64,000 nucleotides of DNA, from contig JACONG010000012.1 in NCBI GenBank assembly GCA_014323865.1, forward strand, positions 1 to 64,000. The letters run 5' to 3'. Both the position numbers and the translations under genes were made by a program. Origin of the DNA: Rhodospirillales bacterium (GTDB taxonomy: Bacteria > Pseudomonadota > Alphaproteobacteria > SP197). Shown in pieces: positions 9,569-18,097 of this stretch (position 1 is the stretch's first letter; every line of letters starts with the position of its first letter). The notes beneath the pieces were generated by a model, which was given only the letters and a program-made list of their open reading frames with translations, did no database searches and was not told the DNA's origin.

Positions 9569-9606
9569 ACTTGTTTGTACAAGTTTTGTTCTTGCAAATC
9601 AAGAAC
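9569..9606 (-). promoter_or_regulatory. Candidate LexA operator and palindromes upstream of recA
   Basis: On the plus strand, GTAC-N7-GTTC at 9577-9591 matches the alphaproteobacterial SOS box GTTC-N7-GTTC with one mismatch. It lies 51 bases before the recA start. It overlaps two inverted repeats: ACTTGT-N4-ACAAGT (9569-9584) and GTTCTTG-N5-CAAGAAC (9588-9606). LexA control of recA is expected; the second palindrome is unusual and could be an alternative operator or an RNA hairpin. Confidence 0.55.
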
Positions 9607-9653
9607 GAAGTTAAAACAAAAAAGGCTCAAGAGAATAGCGGACCCGTGACGGA

Positions 9654-10568
9654 TCAGGCGGCCGTGGCCGAATCATGTCGCGCCAGGGCGTCACGCACCG
9701 TGTTCGCAAGCTGCTCCAGACCGAACGGCTTGGGCAGGAAATCGGCACTCTTGATCCGGTCGGCGCCCGAGGCGTCCTCCGAATAGCCGGATACAAAAAG
9801 CGTGGCGAGCGCATCCTCGGAGCCTTCCGCCTCGACAAGCAGGATGCGCACCTCACCCGTGTCGGCCTCGTTGTCTCCCTTGCTCGGGATCGTGAACGCC
9901 TCAAGTTCGGTCGCATCCAGTCTCGGAACAGGGGTTGGCGCACGAGGCTGGCGGCCCGGCCGGCATCCTGTTTGATCTGCATGATCTCGCCAAACAACGG
10001 GGGGCGCCCGACGGATGGCGCACCAGGAGCAAATCGCAGAACCCAGTGATCGCCGTCAGGATGCTTTGAAGTCGTGGGCGTGCAGGATTGCACCCTGGAG
10101 GGCTTTGCCGTCCCGTTTGAGGCCGGTGACGAAGAACGTGACGGCCAGCTTGTCCTCGCCGCTCAGCCGGACCGCAAGGGGTTTGGCGACATCGCCCGCT
10201 GCGCGCGAGCTCCTTGACTGCCGACGAGGCGGCGCAAGGCCCGGTTTGCGACAATCCGGCCGGCCGCATCGACCTGGGCCAGGCCCACGGCAGCACCTTC
10301 GAGCAAGCCGATCCAGCCGCTCGCCAGATCGTCACTCTCCGCGCACAGGGCCGCGATCAGGGCGACCACCTCACCGGCGGGTGACATCAGGGCAAGATAA
10401 GGCGCTGGCCGCGCCCGCAAGGAACAGCACAGCATTGATCAACGCGATGCGAATGGCGGCGCGGTAGCGCTTGTAGAGCTTCTCGCGCGGCCGAGCAGCC
10501 TGACAGTCGCGGGAGATTGACGATCGGTCAGCGATGGCATGCAGGCCGGCGGCAGGCCTGGCGGTCAA
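9654..10568 (-). pseudogene. cckA: cckA remnant (hybrid histidine kinase of the CtrA phosphorelay)
   Basis: Blocks of a CckA-type hybrid kinase appear in order but in shifting frames. They are: a hydrophobic helix (IRIALINAVLFLAGAAS) at the 5' end; PAPYLALMSPAGEVVAL and a PAS-like LLEGAAVGLAQVDAAGR; a further PAS part GEDKLAVTFFVTGLKRDGK; then LTAITGFCDLLLVRHP and FGEIMQIKQDAGRAASLVRQ from the dimerisation domain; and last the receiver tail SGYSEDASGADR plus FLPKPFGLEQLANTVRDAL. The ATP-binding domain and most of the receiver are missing. The span is about 0.9 kb, against more than 2 kb for intact cckA. Several frameshifts and deletions rule out a working protein. It sits between recA and dksA. 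Confidence 0.8.
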
Positions 10569-10981
10569 TCGTCGCGGTAGACGCGCTCGCGGCGCTCGTG
10601 ACGTTCCTGCGCTTCGAGGCTCAGCGTGGCGATCGGACGGGCTTCCAGGCGCTTGATGCCGATCGGCTCGCCGGTCTCTTCGCAGTAGCCGTACGTGCCT
10701 TCATCAATTCGGCGCAGGGCCTCGTCGATCTTGTTGAGCAGCTTGCGCTCGCGGTCACGGGTCCTGAGTTCAATTGCACGATCGGTCTCGGTCGACGCCC
10801 GATCAGCAAGGTCCGGCTCAGCCACCGCATCCTGCTGGAGATGCTTGATCGTCTCCGTCGATTCCTGAAGGAGCTCGTCGCGCCAACCGTTCAACTTGCG
10901 TCTGAAATACTCCTTCTGCTTGGCGTTCATGAATGTCTCTTTCTCCTTGGGTTTGTATCCCTTGGGAATTCTGACAGCCAT
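10565..10981 (-). CDS. dksA: RNA polymerase-binding transcription factor DksA
   Basis: This 138-residue DksA/TraR protein binds the RNA polymerase secondary channel and, with ppGpp, adjusts stringent-response promoters. The coiled-coil segment (about 20-90) is followed by a globular end with [14 protein letters not shown] and [15 protein letters not shown]. Only one of the four zinc-finger cysteines of the E. coli protein remains, the cysteine-poor type common in alphaproteobacteria. The start at 10981 ([15 protein letters not shown]) matches the family; an upstream in-frame extension is unlikely. The stop overlaps the 5' edge of the cckA remnant. Confidence 0.92.
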   Translation of the reverse strand: MAVRIPKGYKPKEKETFMNAKQKEYFRRKLNGWRDELLQESTETIKHLQQDAVAEPDLADRASTETDRAIELRTRDRERKLLNKIDEALRRIDEGTYGYCEETGEPIGIKRLEARPIATLSLEAQERHERRERVYRDD

Positions 10982-11195
10982 CGGCCTGCGTCCTCTTTTT
11001 GTCGTTATTGGTAACTGTTCGGCGACAACGGGAATCACCGACGGCGCGCGATATAGACTGGAACGTCAGTGTTCCGCAAGCGTCAGATAACGACAAAACA
11101 GCGACACCGGCCCATCTAGCCGGCGTCACTTCATCCATGGTTCCGGCCTTGTGGCGCGCGCCATGGCGTAGACTTGCGCAACGGGAGATCGGTCC

Positions 11196-11410
11196 ATGCG
11201 CGTCCTTCCGGTACGAAGTCGATGGCGAGCCGGTCAAGCTGACCGGCAAGGAGTTCGGCGTGCTGGAGCTGCTTGCCCTGCATCACGGCCAGACCGTTAC
11301 CAAGGACCAGTTCCTCAATCACCTCTATGGCGGCATGGACGAGCCCGACCTCAAGATCATTGATGTCTTTGTCTGCAAGCTGCGCCAGAAGATAGCGCGC
11401 CAGACCGGCG
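11196..11410 (+). pseudogene. ctrA: ctrA remnant: receiver domain deleted
   Basis: An ATG at 11196 with GGGAG upstream starts MRVL, the exact beginning of CtrA receiver domains. Within about five codons the sequence jumps, in another frame, to [20 protein letters not shown], then [20 protein letters not shown] and [15 protein letters not shown]. These are diagnostic of the winged-helix DNA-binding domain of CtrA, master cell-cycle and motility regulator of alphaproteobacteria. The whole receiver (about 110 residues) is deleted and the C-terminal end is lost at about 11400, where the sequence becomes the tail of the convergent chpT remnant. It cannot encode a phosphorylatable regulator. Confidence 0.85.
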
Positions 11411-11862
11411 GCAAACAGCGCGGTCAGGTAAGGCTGGATATCGCGCGGCGAAAGGTCGGTCGGAAGCTGATCCGGCAAGTCGCAAGCGGCCCGCATCGCG
11501 GTCAGATCGCCCACGGTTCCTTCCGCGCTGACCGCTGCTGCCGCCGCCGTCGATGGTGACGCCAATATCGTTGCCCGGTGGCAGCAAAGCCATGAGCACA
11601 GGGCCATGTTGAGCGCGAGCTTGCCGAGGCCGTCCCCGGGTCTGGCAGGAGCTTCGCTGCGCTGCCATGACAGGCCGTGCCGGCCGCCGTCCACGCAGCG
11701 ACGGACGAGATCCTGTGTCCCGTCCCAGGTCAGCCCCTCCGCTACAGAACTGTCCCCGCCACCCGGACGGTTGGCGATGGCGCCGGCCGGGCCGACCACG
11801 TCGTGGCAGAGCCTTGAGCTCACCAGACCCGACAACAAACGGCTCAATCCCTGGCGATTCAC
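11390..11862 (-). pseudogene. chpT: chpT remnant (histidine phosphotransferase)
   Basis: A minus-strand frame starts with SRLCHDVVGPAGAI, the phospho-accepting His motif of ChpT, which passes phosphate from CckA to CtrA and CpdR. Later blocks fit the pseudo-kinase half of ChpT: LGKLALNMALL, then in another frame [15 protein letters not shown], then VSAEGTV and [19 protein letters not shown]. The helix after the His motif is largely missing and at least two frame changes are needed to join the parts. The 3' end runs into the antisense of the ctrA remnant, so the two convergent genes lost their 3' ends in one deletion. Confidence 0.78.
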
Positions 11863-11936
11863 CCCTCCGATCTGGCCCGAATCCGATCATGATCCTATCG
11901 TGTTCCACGCCAGTCGACGAAGAGGAACAGGATACC

Positions 11937-12119
11937 ATGGACTCGTGGATCGTGCCCGGCGCCATCGTGCGCCATGGCGGACAACCGGACTGGGGCATTG
12001 GCCAGGTCCAGTCCGCCGTCGGGAACCGCGTGACCGTCAACTTCGAGAATGCCGGCAAACTTGTGCTCGATTGCGACATCGTGAGCCTCGAAGTGGTCGA
12101 ACCTGAACGTGACTTTTAG
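11937..12119 (+). CDS. DUF3553-family small protein
   Basis: This 60-residue protein begins MDSWIVPGAIVRHGG and contains DWGIGQVQSAVGNRVTVNFE, matching DUF3553, a small SH3/KOW-like beta-barrel family related to the CarD/UvrD-tail fold. AGAGGAACAGG lies just before the ATG. Its role is unknown. Unlike its neighbours ctrA and chpT it is intact, so its function is probably independent of them. It reads toward the formate dehydrogenase genes, with about 110 bases between. Confidence 0.75.
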   Translation: MDSWIVPGAIVRHGGQPDWGIGQVQSAVGNRVTVNFENAGKLVLDCDIVSLEVVEPERDF

Positions 12120-12231
12120 GTGACCTTCGGGCATCTTCCGCCGCGAATCAGGGGCAGGCCGCTGTCGCCCGGAGGCGACACGCAGGTTTCGCCCCGAACC
12201 GTTCCCATTCCGATGTTGTGCGAGGAAGTCG

Positions 12232-13935
12232 ATGACGACCCCGACAGGCGAAGTCGCGAAGATTCGGCATCCCGGTGCCGGAAAGCGCAAGATGAGGCCC
12301 ACCGCCAAGGGCCGCCAGGTTGATCCCGCCGCCCTTCGCGAGGTCGCCGAACTCTTGGGAGACCGGCCGCGTCGCCGCGATCTCCTGATCGAACACCTGC
12401 ACCTGATTCAGGACCGCTATCACCACATTTCGGCGCGTCACCTGCAGGCGCTGGCCGAGATCATGCGGATTCCGATGGCCGAGGCCTTCGAGGTGGCGAC
12501 CTTCTACCACCACTTCGACGTGGTGAAGGAAGGCGAGACGCCCCCTGCCCCTATCACGGTGCGGGTCTGCGAGAGCCTCAGTTGCGCCATGGCGGGCAGC
12601 GGGGACCTGATCGCCGCCCTCGAGGGCAAGCTCGGCCCGGATGCACGCATCGTCCGCGTGCCCTGCATGGGCCGCTGCGAATGCGCACCGGCTGTGAAGG
12701 CCGGCCTCAACGACATCGACAACGCTACGGTCGAGAACGTCACCGGCGCGATCGAAGCGGGCGACATCGAGACTCGCGTGCCGGACTACCAGGACTACGA
12801 CGCTTACGTCGCTGACGGCGGCTATGCGCTGCTGAAGGACGTCCTCGGCGGCAAGCATACACCCGAGGCGCTGATCGAGACCATGGAGGCCTCGAATCTG
12901 CGCGGCCTCGGTGGTGCGGGCTTCCCGGCGGGCCGCAAGTGGAAGTTCGTCCGCATGGAGACCACGCCGCGTCTGATGGCGGTGAACGGCGACGAGGGCG
13001 AGGTCGGGACCTTCAAGGACCGCTTCTACCTGGAGCGCAAACCGCATCAGTTCGTCGAGGGCATGCTGATCGCCGCCTGGGTGGTCGAGGCGACCGACGT
13101 CTACATCTACCTGCGCGACGAGTATCCGGGCGTCCGCACGGCGCTCGAAACCGAACTCCGGAAGGTGCGCGAGGCCAGCCTCGATAGCGCAACAAAGATT
13201 CATCTCCGTCGTGGCGCGGGTGCCTACATCTGCGGCGAAGAGTCGGCGATGATCGAATCGATCGAGGGCAAGCGCGGCCTGCCGCGTCACCGTCCGCCGT
13301 TTGTTGCCAAGGTCGGCATCTTCGGTCAGCCCACACTGGTCCATAACGTCGAGACGCTCTACTGGGTGCCCGAGATCCTCACAAAGGGTGCAGAGTGGTT
13401 CACCGGCAACGGCCGCAACGGGCGCACGGGTCTCCGCAGCTTCTCTGTCTCGGGCCGCGTCAAGGAGCAGGGCGTGAAGCTCGCGCCCGCAGGCATCACG
13501 ATCCGCGAGCTGATCGATGAATACTGCGGCGGCATGGCCGATGGCCACGAGTTCAAGGGCTACCTGCCCGGCGGGGCCTCGGGCGGTATCCTGCCCGCCT
13601 CGCTGGGCGACGTTCCGCTCGACTTCGACACCATCCAACCGCACGGCGGCTTCATCGGTTCGGCCGCGGTCGTCGTGCTGTCCGACAAGGACAGCATGAA
13701 GGATGCGGCGTTGAACCTGCTGAAGTTCTTCGAGGACGAGAGCTGCGGGCAGTGCACGCCGTGCCGCGTGGGCTGTGAGAAGGCCGTGAAGCTGATGTCG
13801 AACGGCGCCTGGGACAGCCAGATTCTCAACGAGCTGAGCGAGACCATGATCGACGCCTCGATCTGCGGTCTCGGCCAGGCCGCCCCCAACCCCATCCTGA
13901 CTGTGCTGAAGTACTTTCCGGAGGACATATCTTGA
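12232..13935 (+). CDS. NAD-dependent formate dehydrogenase beta subunit (fused NuoE/NuoF-like)
   Basis: This 567-residue subunit passes electrons from the alpha subunit to NAD. Residues 1-165 are a NuoE-like thioredoxin-fold [2Fe-2S] domain with Cys113, Cys118, Cys145 and Cys149. Residues from about 185 are NuoF-like, with the FMN/NADH site (NGDEGEVGTFKDR and RGAGAYICGEESA) and a C-terminal [4Fe-4S] motif ESCGQCTPCRVGC. The single-chain fusion is the layout of Fdh1B from Methylobacterium FDH1 rather than separate FdsG and FdsB. It overlaps the alpha-subunit gene by four bases (TTGA), showing an operon. The enzyme is soluble and cytoplasmic. Confidence 0.93.
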   Translation: MTTPTGEVAKIRHPGAGKRKMRPTAKGRQVDPAALREVAELLGDRPRRRDLLIEHLHLIQDRYHHISARHLQALAEIMRIPMAEAFEVATFYHHFDVVKEGETPPAPITVRVCESLSCAMAGSGDLIAALEGKLGPDARIVRVPCMGRCECAPAVKAGLNDIDNATVENVTGAIEAGDIETRVPDYQDYDAYVADGGYALLKDVLGGKHTPEALIETMEASNLRGLGGAGFPAGRKWKFVRMETTPRLMAVNGDEGEVGTFKDRFYLERKPHQFVEGMLIAAWVVEATDVYIYLRDEYPGVRTALETELRKVREASLDSATKIHLRRGAGAYICGEESAMIESIEGKRGLPRHRPPFVAKVGIFGQPTLVHNVETLYWVPEILTKGAEWFTGNGRNGRTGLRSFSVSGRVKEQGVKLAPAGITIRELIDEYCGGMADGHEFKGYLPGGASGGILPASLGDVPLDFDTIQPHGGFIGSAAVVVLSDKDSMKDAALNLLKFFEDESCGQCTPCRVGCEKAVKLMSNGAWDSQILNELSETMIDASICGLGQAAPNPILTVLKYFPEDIS

Positions 13936-16700
13936 GCGAACAGATCACCTTCTCGCTCGACGGCAATGAGGTTACCGCCGAAGCGGGCGAAACCATCTTG
14001 CAGGTTGCCAAACGCAACGGCATCAGGATCCCGCACCTCTGCTACACCGAGATGCAGGACTACCGGGCCGACGGCAACTGTCGCATCTGCATGGTGGAAA
14101 TCGAGGGCGAGCGAACCCTGGCCGCCTCATGCATCCGCGAGCCGATGACGAGCATGGTCGTGAAGACCGATACCGAGCGCGCCGAGAAGGCGCGCAACAT
14201 GGTTCTGGAACTCCTGGTCGCCGATCAGCCGGTCATTGAGGAAGCGCACACGACGACCTCGGAGCTCTGGGGTTGGGCGGAGTCGATGGGGATCGACCTC
14301 TCACGCTTCCCGCGCCGCGGCGCACCCCAAGCTGACCTTAGCCATCCCGCCATGGCGATCAACCTGGACGCCTGTATCCACTGCAACCGCTGCGTCCGCG
14401 CCTGCCGTGAGATCCAGGTCAACGACGTCATCGGCATGGCCTATCGCGGTCATCGCGCCAAGATTGTCTTCGATTTCGACGATCCCATGGGCGAGTCGAC
14501 CTGCGTTGCCTGCGGTGAGTGCGTGCAATCGTGTCCCACCGGCGCTCTGATGGAGAAGTCGCTGGTCGACGAGAACGGGATCGGCAAGCCCCCACCGTCC
14601 AAGAAGATCGACAGCGTCTGCCCCTATTGCGGCGTCGGCTGCCAGTTGACCTATCAGGTCGAGGACAACCGCATCGTCGCGGTCAAGGGCAAGGAAGGCC
14701 CTGCGAACCACGGCCGGCTCTGCGTCAAGGGCCGTTTCGGCTTCGACTACATCAACAACCCGCAGCGCCTGACCAAGCCGCTGATCCGCCTTGAGGACGC
14801 GCCCAAGGGTGCCGACGAGTGGGTCGATCCCTCCAATCCCTTCACCCATTTCCGCGAAGCGACCTGGGAAGAGGCGCTGGAGAAGGCCGCAGCAGGCCTC
14901 AACACGATCCGTGACGAACACGGCGGCGATGCCCTGGCCGGCTTCGGCTCGGCCAAGGGCTCCAACGAGGAGGCCTATCTCGTCCAGAAGCTCGTCCGCA
15001 CCGGGTTCCGCACCAACAACGTCGATCACTGCACGCGCCTGTGCCACGCAAGCTCTGTGGCGGCGCTGATGGAGACGATCGGCTCGGGTGCCGTGACCGC
15101 ACCCTTCACCGAGGCGCTCAACTCAGACTGCTTCATCGTGATCGGCGCCAATCCCACCGAGAACCACCCGGTCGCGGCGACCTTTTTCAAGAACGCCGCA
15201 AAACGCGGCGCCAAGCTGATTGTGATGGACCCGCGCGGCCAGGCCCTGCACAAGCACGCCACGCACATGCTGCAGTTCAAGCCCGGCGGCGACGTCTCGA
15301 TGCTGAATGCCATCATGCACGTCATCGTCGAGGAAGAGCTCCATGATGTGCAGTATGTCCAGGCGATGACCGAGGGCTTCGACGAGCTCAGGGAGCATCT
15401 CAAGGACTACACGCCCGAAGCCATGGAGCCGGTCTGCGGCATCCCGGCGCAAACGCTGCGCGATGTCGCCCGGACCTACGCCAAGGCCGAACGCGCCATG
15501 GTGTTCTGGGGCATGGGCGTCAGCCAGCACATCCACGGAACCGACAACGCCCGCTGCCTGATCGCCCTTGCCCTGATGACCGGCCACACCGGCCGTGAAG
15601 GCACGGGCCTCCACCCGCTGCGCGGCCAGAACAACGTGCAGGGAGCCTCGGACGCGGGCCTGATCCCGATGGTCTATCCGGACTACAAGCCCGTCGCGAG
15701 CCCCGATAACAAGGCGCGTTTCGAGGACTTCTGGAAGACGGAACTCGATGACAACCCGGGCCTGACCGTGGTCGAGATCGTCAACGCGATCCACGACGAC
15801 AAGCTCTTCGGCATGTATATCATGGGCGAGAACCCGGCGATGTCGGACCCCAACGTCCACCATGCGCGCGAGGCGCTCGCCAAGCTCGATCATCTGGTCG
15901 TGCAGGACCTCTTCCTGACCGAGACCGCGATGCATGCCGACGTCGTGCTCCCCGCCACGGCGTGGCCGGAGAAGGACGGCACGGTGACCAACTCGAACCG
16001 CCAGGTGCAGCGCGGCCGCAAGGCGGTCGACGCCCCGGGCGAGGCGCGACAGGACTGGGAGATCATCTGCGATATCGCTAACCGGATGGGCCTCGACTGG
16101 GGCTTCACGGACGTCTCCGAGGTCTACGAGGAAATGCGCCAGTCGATGCAGTCGATCACCGGCATCACCTGGGACCGCGTGACCCGCGAGGACGTGGTGA
16201 TCTACCCCTGCCTGAGCGAGGACGATCCCGGCCAGCCGATCGTCTTCTCCGAGGAGTTCCCCACGCCCAGCAAACGCGGAAAGATGGTGCCGGCAACGGT
16301 CATTTCGCCCGACGAAACGCCGGACGAGGACTTCCCCATGGTGCTGACCACGGGCCGAATGCTGGAGCACTGGCACACAGGTGCGATGACACGCCGCGCC
16401 ACGCTGCTCGATAGCCTGGAGCCCGAAGCCATCGCCACGATGGCACCGTCCGACATGGAGAAGCTCGGCCTCGCACCGGGCGAGCAGATCCGGATCTCGA
16501 CCCGGCGCGGCACGATCGAGGCCAGGGCGCGGATCGACGCCGGCATTCAGCCCGGCATGGTCTTCGTGCCGTTCTGCTTCGTCGAGGCAGCCGCCAACAT
16601 GCTGACCAACGCCGCACTTGATCCCTACGGCAAGATCCCGGAGTTCAAGTTCTGCGCCGTCCGCGTCGACAAGGCAGCACTGCCGGAGGCCGCGGAGTAG
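13932..16700 (+). CDS. Formate dehydrogenase alpha subunit (Mo/W-bisMGD)
   Basis: This 922-residue catalytic subunit oxidises formate to CO2. Its order is: N-terminal [2Fe-2S] domain (Cys37, Cys50, Cys53); ferredoxin-like clusters (CIHCNRCVRACREI and CVACGECVQSCPTGA); the Mo-domain [4Fe-4S] motif CPYCGVGCQL; the metal-ligand region DHCTRLCHASSV, where Cys replaces selenocysteine; and a molybdopterin-dinucleotide-binding C-terminus. The start is a TTG at 13932 behind GGAGG, overlapping the beta-subunit stop. The two-subunit form resembles tungsten-containing FDH1 of Methylobacterium, so the metal may be W or Mo. No FdsD-like subunit was seen next to it. FdhD and MobA lie nearby. Confidence 0.94.
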   Translation: MSEQITFSLDGNEVTAEAGETILQVAKRNGIRIPHLCYTEMQDYRADGNCRICMVEIEGERTLAASCIREPMTSMVVKTDTERAEKARNMVLELLVADQPVIEEAHTTTSELWGWAESMGIDLSRFPRRGAPQADLSHPAMAINLDACIHCNRCVRACREIQVNDVIGMAYRGHRAKIVFDFDDPMGESTCVACGECVQSCPTGALMEKSLVDENGIGKPPPSKKIDSVCPYCGVGCQLTYQVEDNRIVAVKGKEGPANHGRLCVKGRFGFDYINNPQRLTKPLIRLEDAPKGADEWVDPSNPFTHFREATWEEALEKAAAGLNTIRDEHGGDALAGFGSAKGSNEEAYLVQKLVRTGFRTNNVDHCTRLCHASSVAALMETIGSGAVTAPFTEALNSDCFIVIGANPTENHPVAATFFKNAAKRGAKLIVMDPRGQALHKHATHMLQFKPGGDVSMLNAIMHVIVEEELHDVQYVQAMTEGFDELREHLKDYTPEAMEPVCGIPAQTLRDVARTYAKAERAMVFWGMGVSQHIHGTDNARCLIALALMTGHTGREGTGLHPLRGQNNVQGASDAGLIPMVYPDYKPVASPDNKARFEDFWKTELDDNPGLTVVEIVNAIHDDKLFGMYIMGENPAMSDPNVHHAREALAKLDHLVVQDLFLTETAMHADVVLPATAWPEKDGTVTNSNRQVQRGRKAVDAPGEARQDWEIICDIANRMGLDWGFTDVSEVYEEMRQSMQSITGITWDRVTREDVVIYPCLSEDDPGQPIVFSEEFPTPSKRGKMVPATVISPDETPDEDFPMVLTTGRMLEHWHTGAMTRRATLLDSLEPEAIATMAPSDMEKLGLAPGEQIRISTRRGTIEARARIDAGIQPGMVFVPFCFVEAAANMLTNAALDPYGKIPEFKFCAVRVDKAALPEAAE

Positions 16701-16707
16701 TCCGCCG

Positions 16708-17502
16708 TTGACCGCCAAACACATCTGGACCGATCGCTGGGCCGATCCGAAGGAGATCTTTGACGGTCTGACCGACGACTACGATCGGTATCGGCCACAC
16801 TATGCCGTGGCGTCGCTGGAGTATGCCCGTCGTTATGCGGGAACGGTCGACCGGCTGGTCGATCTGGCGAGCGGGACCGGCATTCTGACGCGGTCGTTGC
16901 GTGCGGTGTTTCCGGGATCCGAGATAATCGGGGCGGAACCGGGCCAGGACATGCTGATCGAATCAGCGCGCAAGACCGATGTCGCATTCGGCATCCGTTG
17001 GATGGCGGCCCGCGCCGAGTCGCTCTCGTTCGCTGACGACAGTATCGACCTCATCGCGGTCGGCCAGGCCATGCACTGGTTCGACCGCGCGATCTTCTAT
17101 CAGGAGTGCCGTCGTGTGCTGCATCCCGGCGACACGCTGGCCGTGTTCTACAACAACCGCATCAAGGGGTCGGCGATCGCCCAGGCGCACGAAGCGCTGC
17201 TTGAACGTGTCTCGCCGGGCTACTGGCGCGGCTATCGCGACTACGACACTTACGGCGAGCTTCGGGATCATCCCGAGACCAGAGACGTCGAGCAGCACCG
17301 GCATGTCTGGGACTGGGATCGCACGTTGCCCGAGTTCATCGGCTACATCCGATCGACGTCCCACTACAAGGCCGCGTTGCGAACCATGCCGGAGACCAGG
17401 TTGCTCGCCGAGCTGGAGCACGCCATGGCGCCGTTCGCGGACGACAACGGCATCCTTCGCGTGCCCTACGAGACCGTCACGACCCTGGCGCGATTCGGCT
17501 GA
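16708..17502 (+). CDS. SAM-dependent class I methyltransferase
   Basis: This 264-residue protein starts at TTG 16708, 8 bases after the formate dehydrogenase alpha stop. GGAGG lies in the end of that gene. The Rossmann motif I is DLASGTGILTRSL, followed by the acidic loop IGAEPGQDML and motif III-IV region FADDSIDLIAVGQAMHWFD, typical of the Methyltransf_11 (UbiE/Tam-like) group. The substrate is unknown. Its place suggests co-transcription with the formate dehydrogenase, but no biochemical link is evident. Confidence 0.85.
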   Translation: MTAKHIWTDRWADPKEIFDGLTDDYDRYRPHYAVASLEYARRYAGTVDRLVDLASGTGILTRSLRAVFPGSEIIGAEPGQDMLIESARKTDVAFGIRWMAARAESLSFADDSIDLIAVGQAMHWFDRAIFYQECRRVLHPGDTLAVFYNNRIKGSAIAQAHEALLERVSPGYWRGYRDYDTYGELRDHPETRDVEQHRHVWDWDRTLPEFIGYIRSTSHYKAALRTMPETRLLAELEHAMAPFADDNGILRVPYETVTTLARFG

Positions 17503-17843
17503 TTGACCAGCCACGCCTATACCTCCAATATCGTTCTCGCGGTGAAACCTGGAAAGAAGAACTTCCAATACTTACCCTTGGAAAACTGTTCCGAGTAAGC
17601 ATTCTTCTGTTTTCTTTGCCCCCTATTCGCATAGGTACATGGGAAATTATTGACATGATCACTTAAATAGTAAAGTCGGAAGACTTTCTTGACTTTGTTT
17701 ATATCAACAACCTTGTTTACGCCATCACATCAGAAGTTGCAGCAGATGCACTGTTTTATTGTTATCTTTTTTAGTAACACTGAGAGATGTCATTCCCTGT
17801 GCAGCTATGCCATTCGGCCTCACTACTATCTTCCGCAACGTCT
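17503..17843. other. AT-rich intergenic stretch
   Basis: About 340 bases without a gene I can support. From 17560 to 17770 the sequence is much richer in A+T than its neighbours (for example TTTGTTTATATCAACAACC). Such an island in a GC-rich genome may hold a silenced promoter or foreign DNA. Confidence 0.4.
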
Positions 17844-18060
17844 TCATTGATACCGTTCCAGGCGTGCATCGGCTGCCGCCAGCAGGCCCGAGGCCAGCCG
17901 GATCGCGAACGCCATGGGCAACAGGAACAACCGGAAGCGCCGCAGGATCGCGACGGGATGACCACCCGCCAAGGCCTGCCAGACATTGGTCACGAACGAC
18001 GGCACCAGCATCAGGACTATCGCTTCGACCAGCGCCAAGCCAGCACCACGAGGTCGGGCG
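17844..18060 (-). pseudogene. TauE/SafE (TSUP) transporter fragment
   Basis: The minus strand encodes EAIVLMLVPSFVTNVWQALA and then HPVAILRRFRLFLLPMAF. This resembles the helix-loop-helix motif (PSFVTNVWQAL) of TauE/SafE-type anion exporters, which have about 250 residues and eight helices. Only some 65 residues remain, with no complete start or end. The fragment borders the AT-rich segment and the 3' end of mobA. It is a decayed remnant. Confidence 0.5.
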
Positions 18061-18097
18061 TCGACCGGAAGCAGCAGGAATCAGGACAACGTGTTTT

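Noticed and set aside
9654-11862. Sequencing error as the cause of the cckA/ctrA/chpT damage
   Set aside because: Whole domains are missing, not just single-base indels, and neighbouring long genes are intact.
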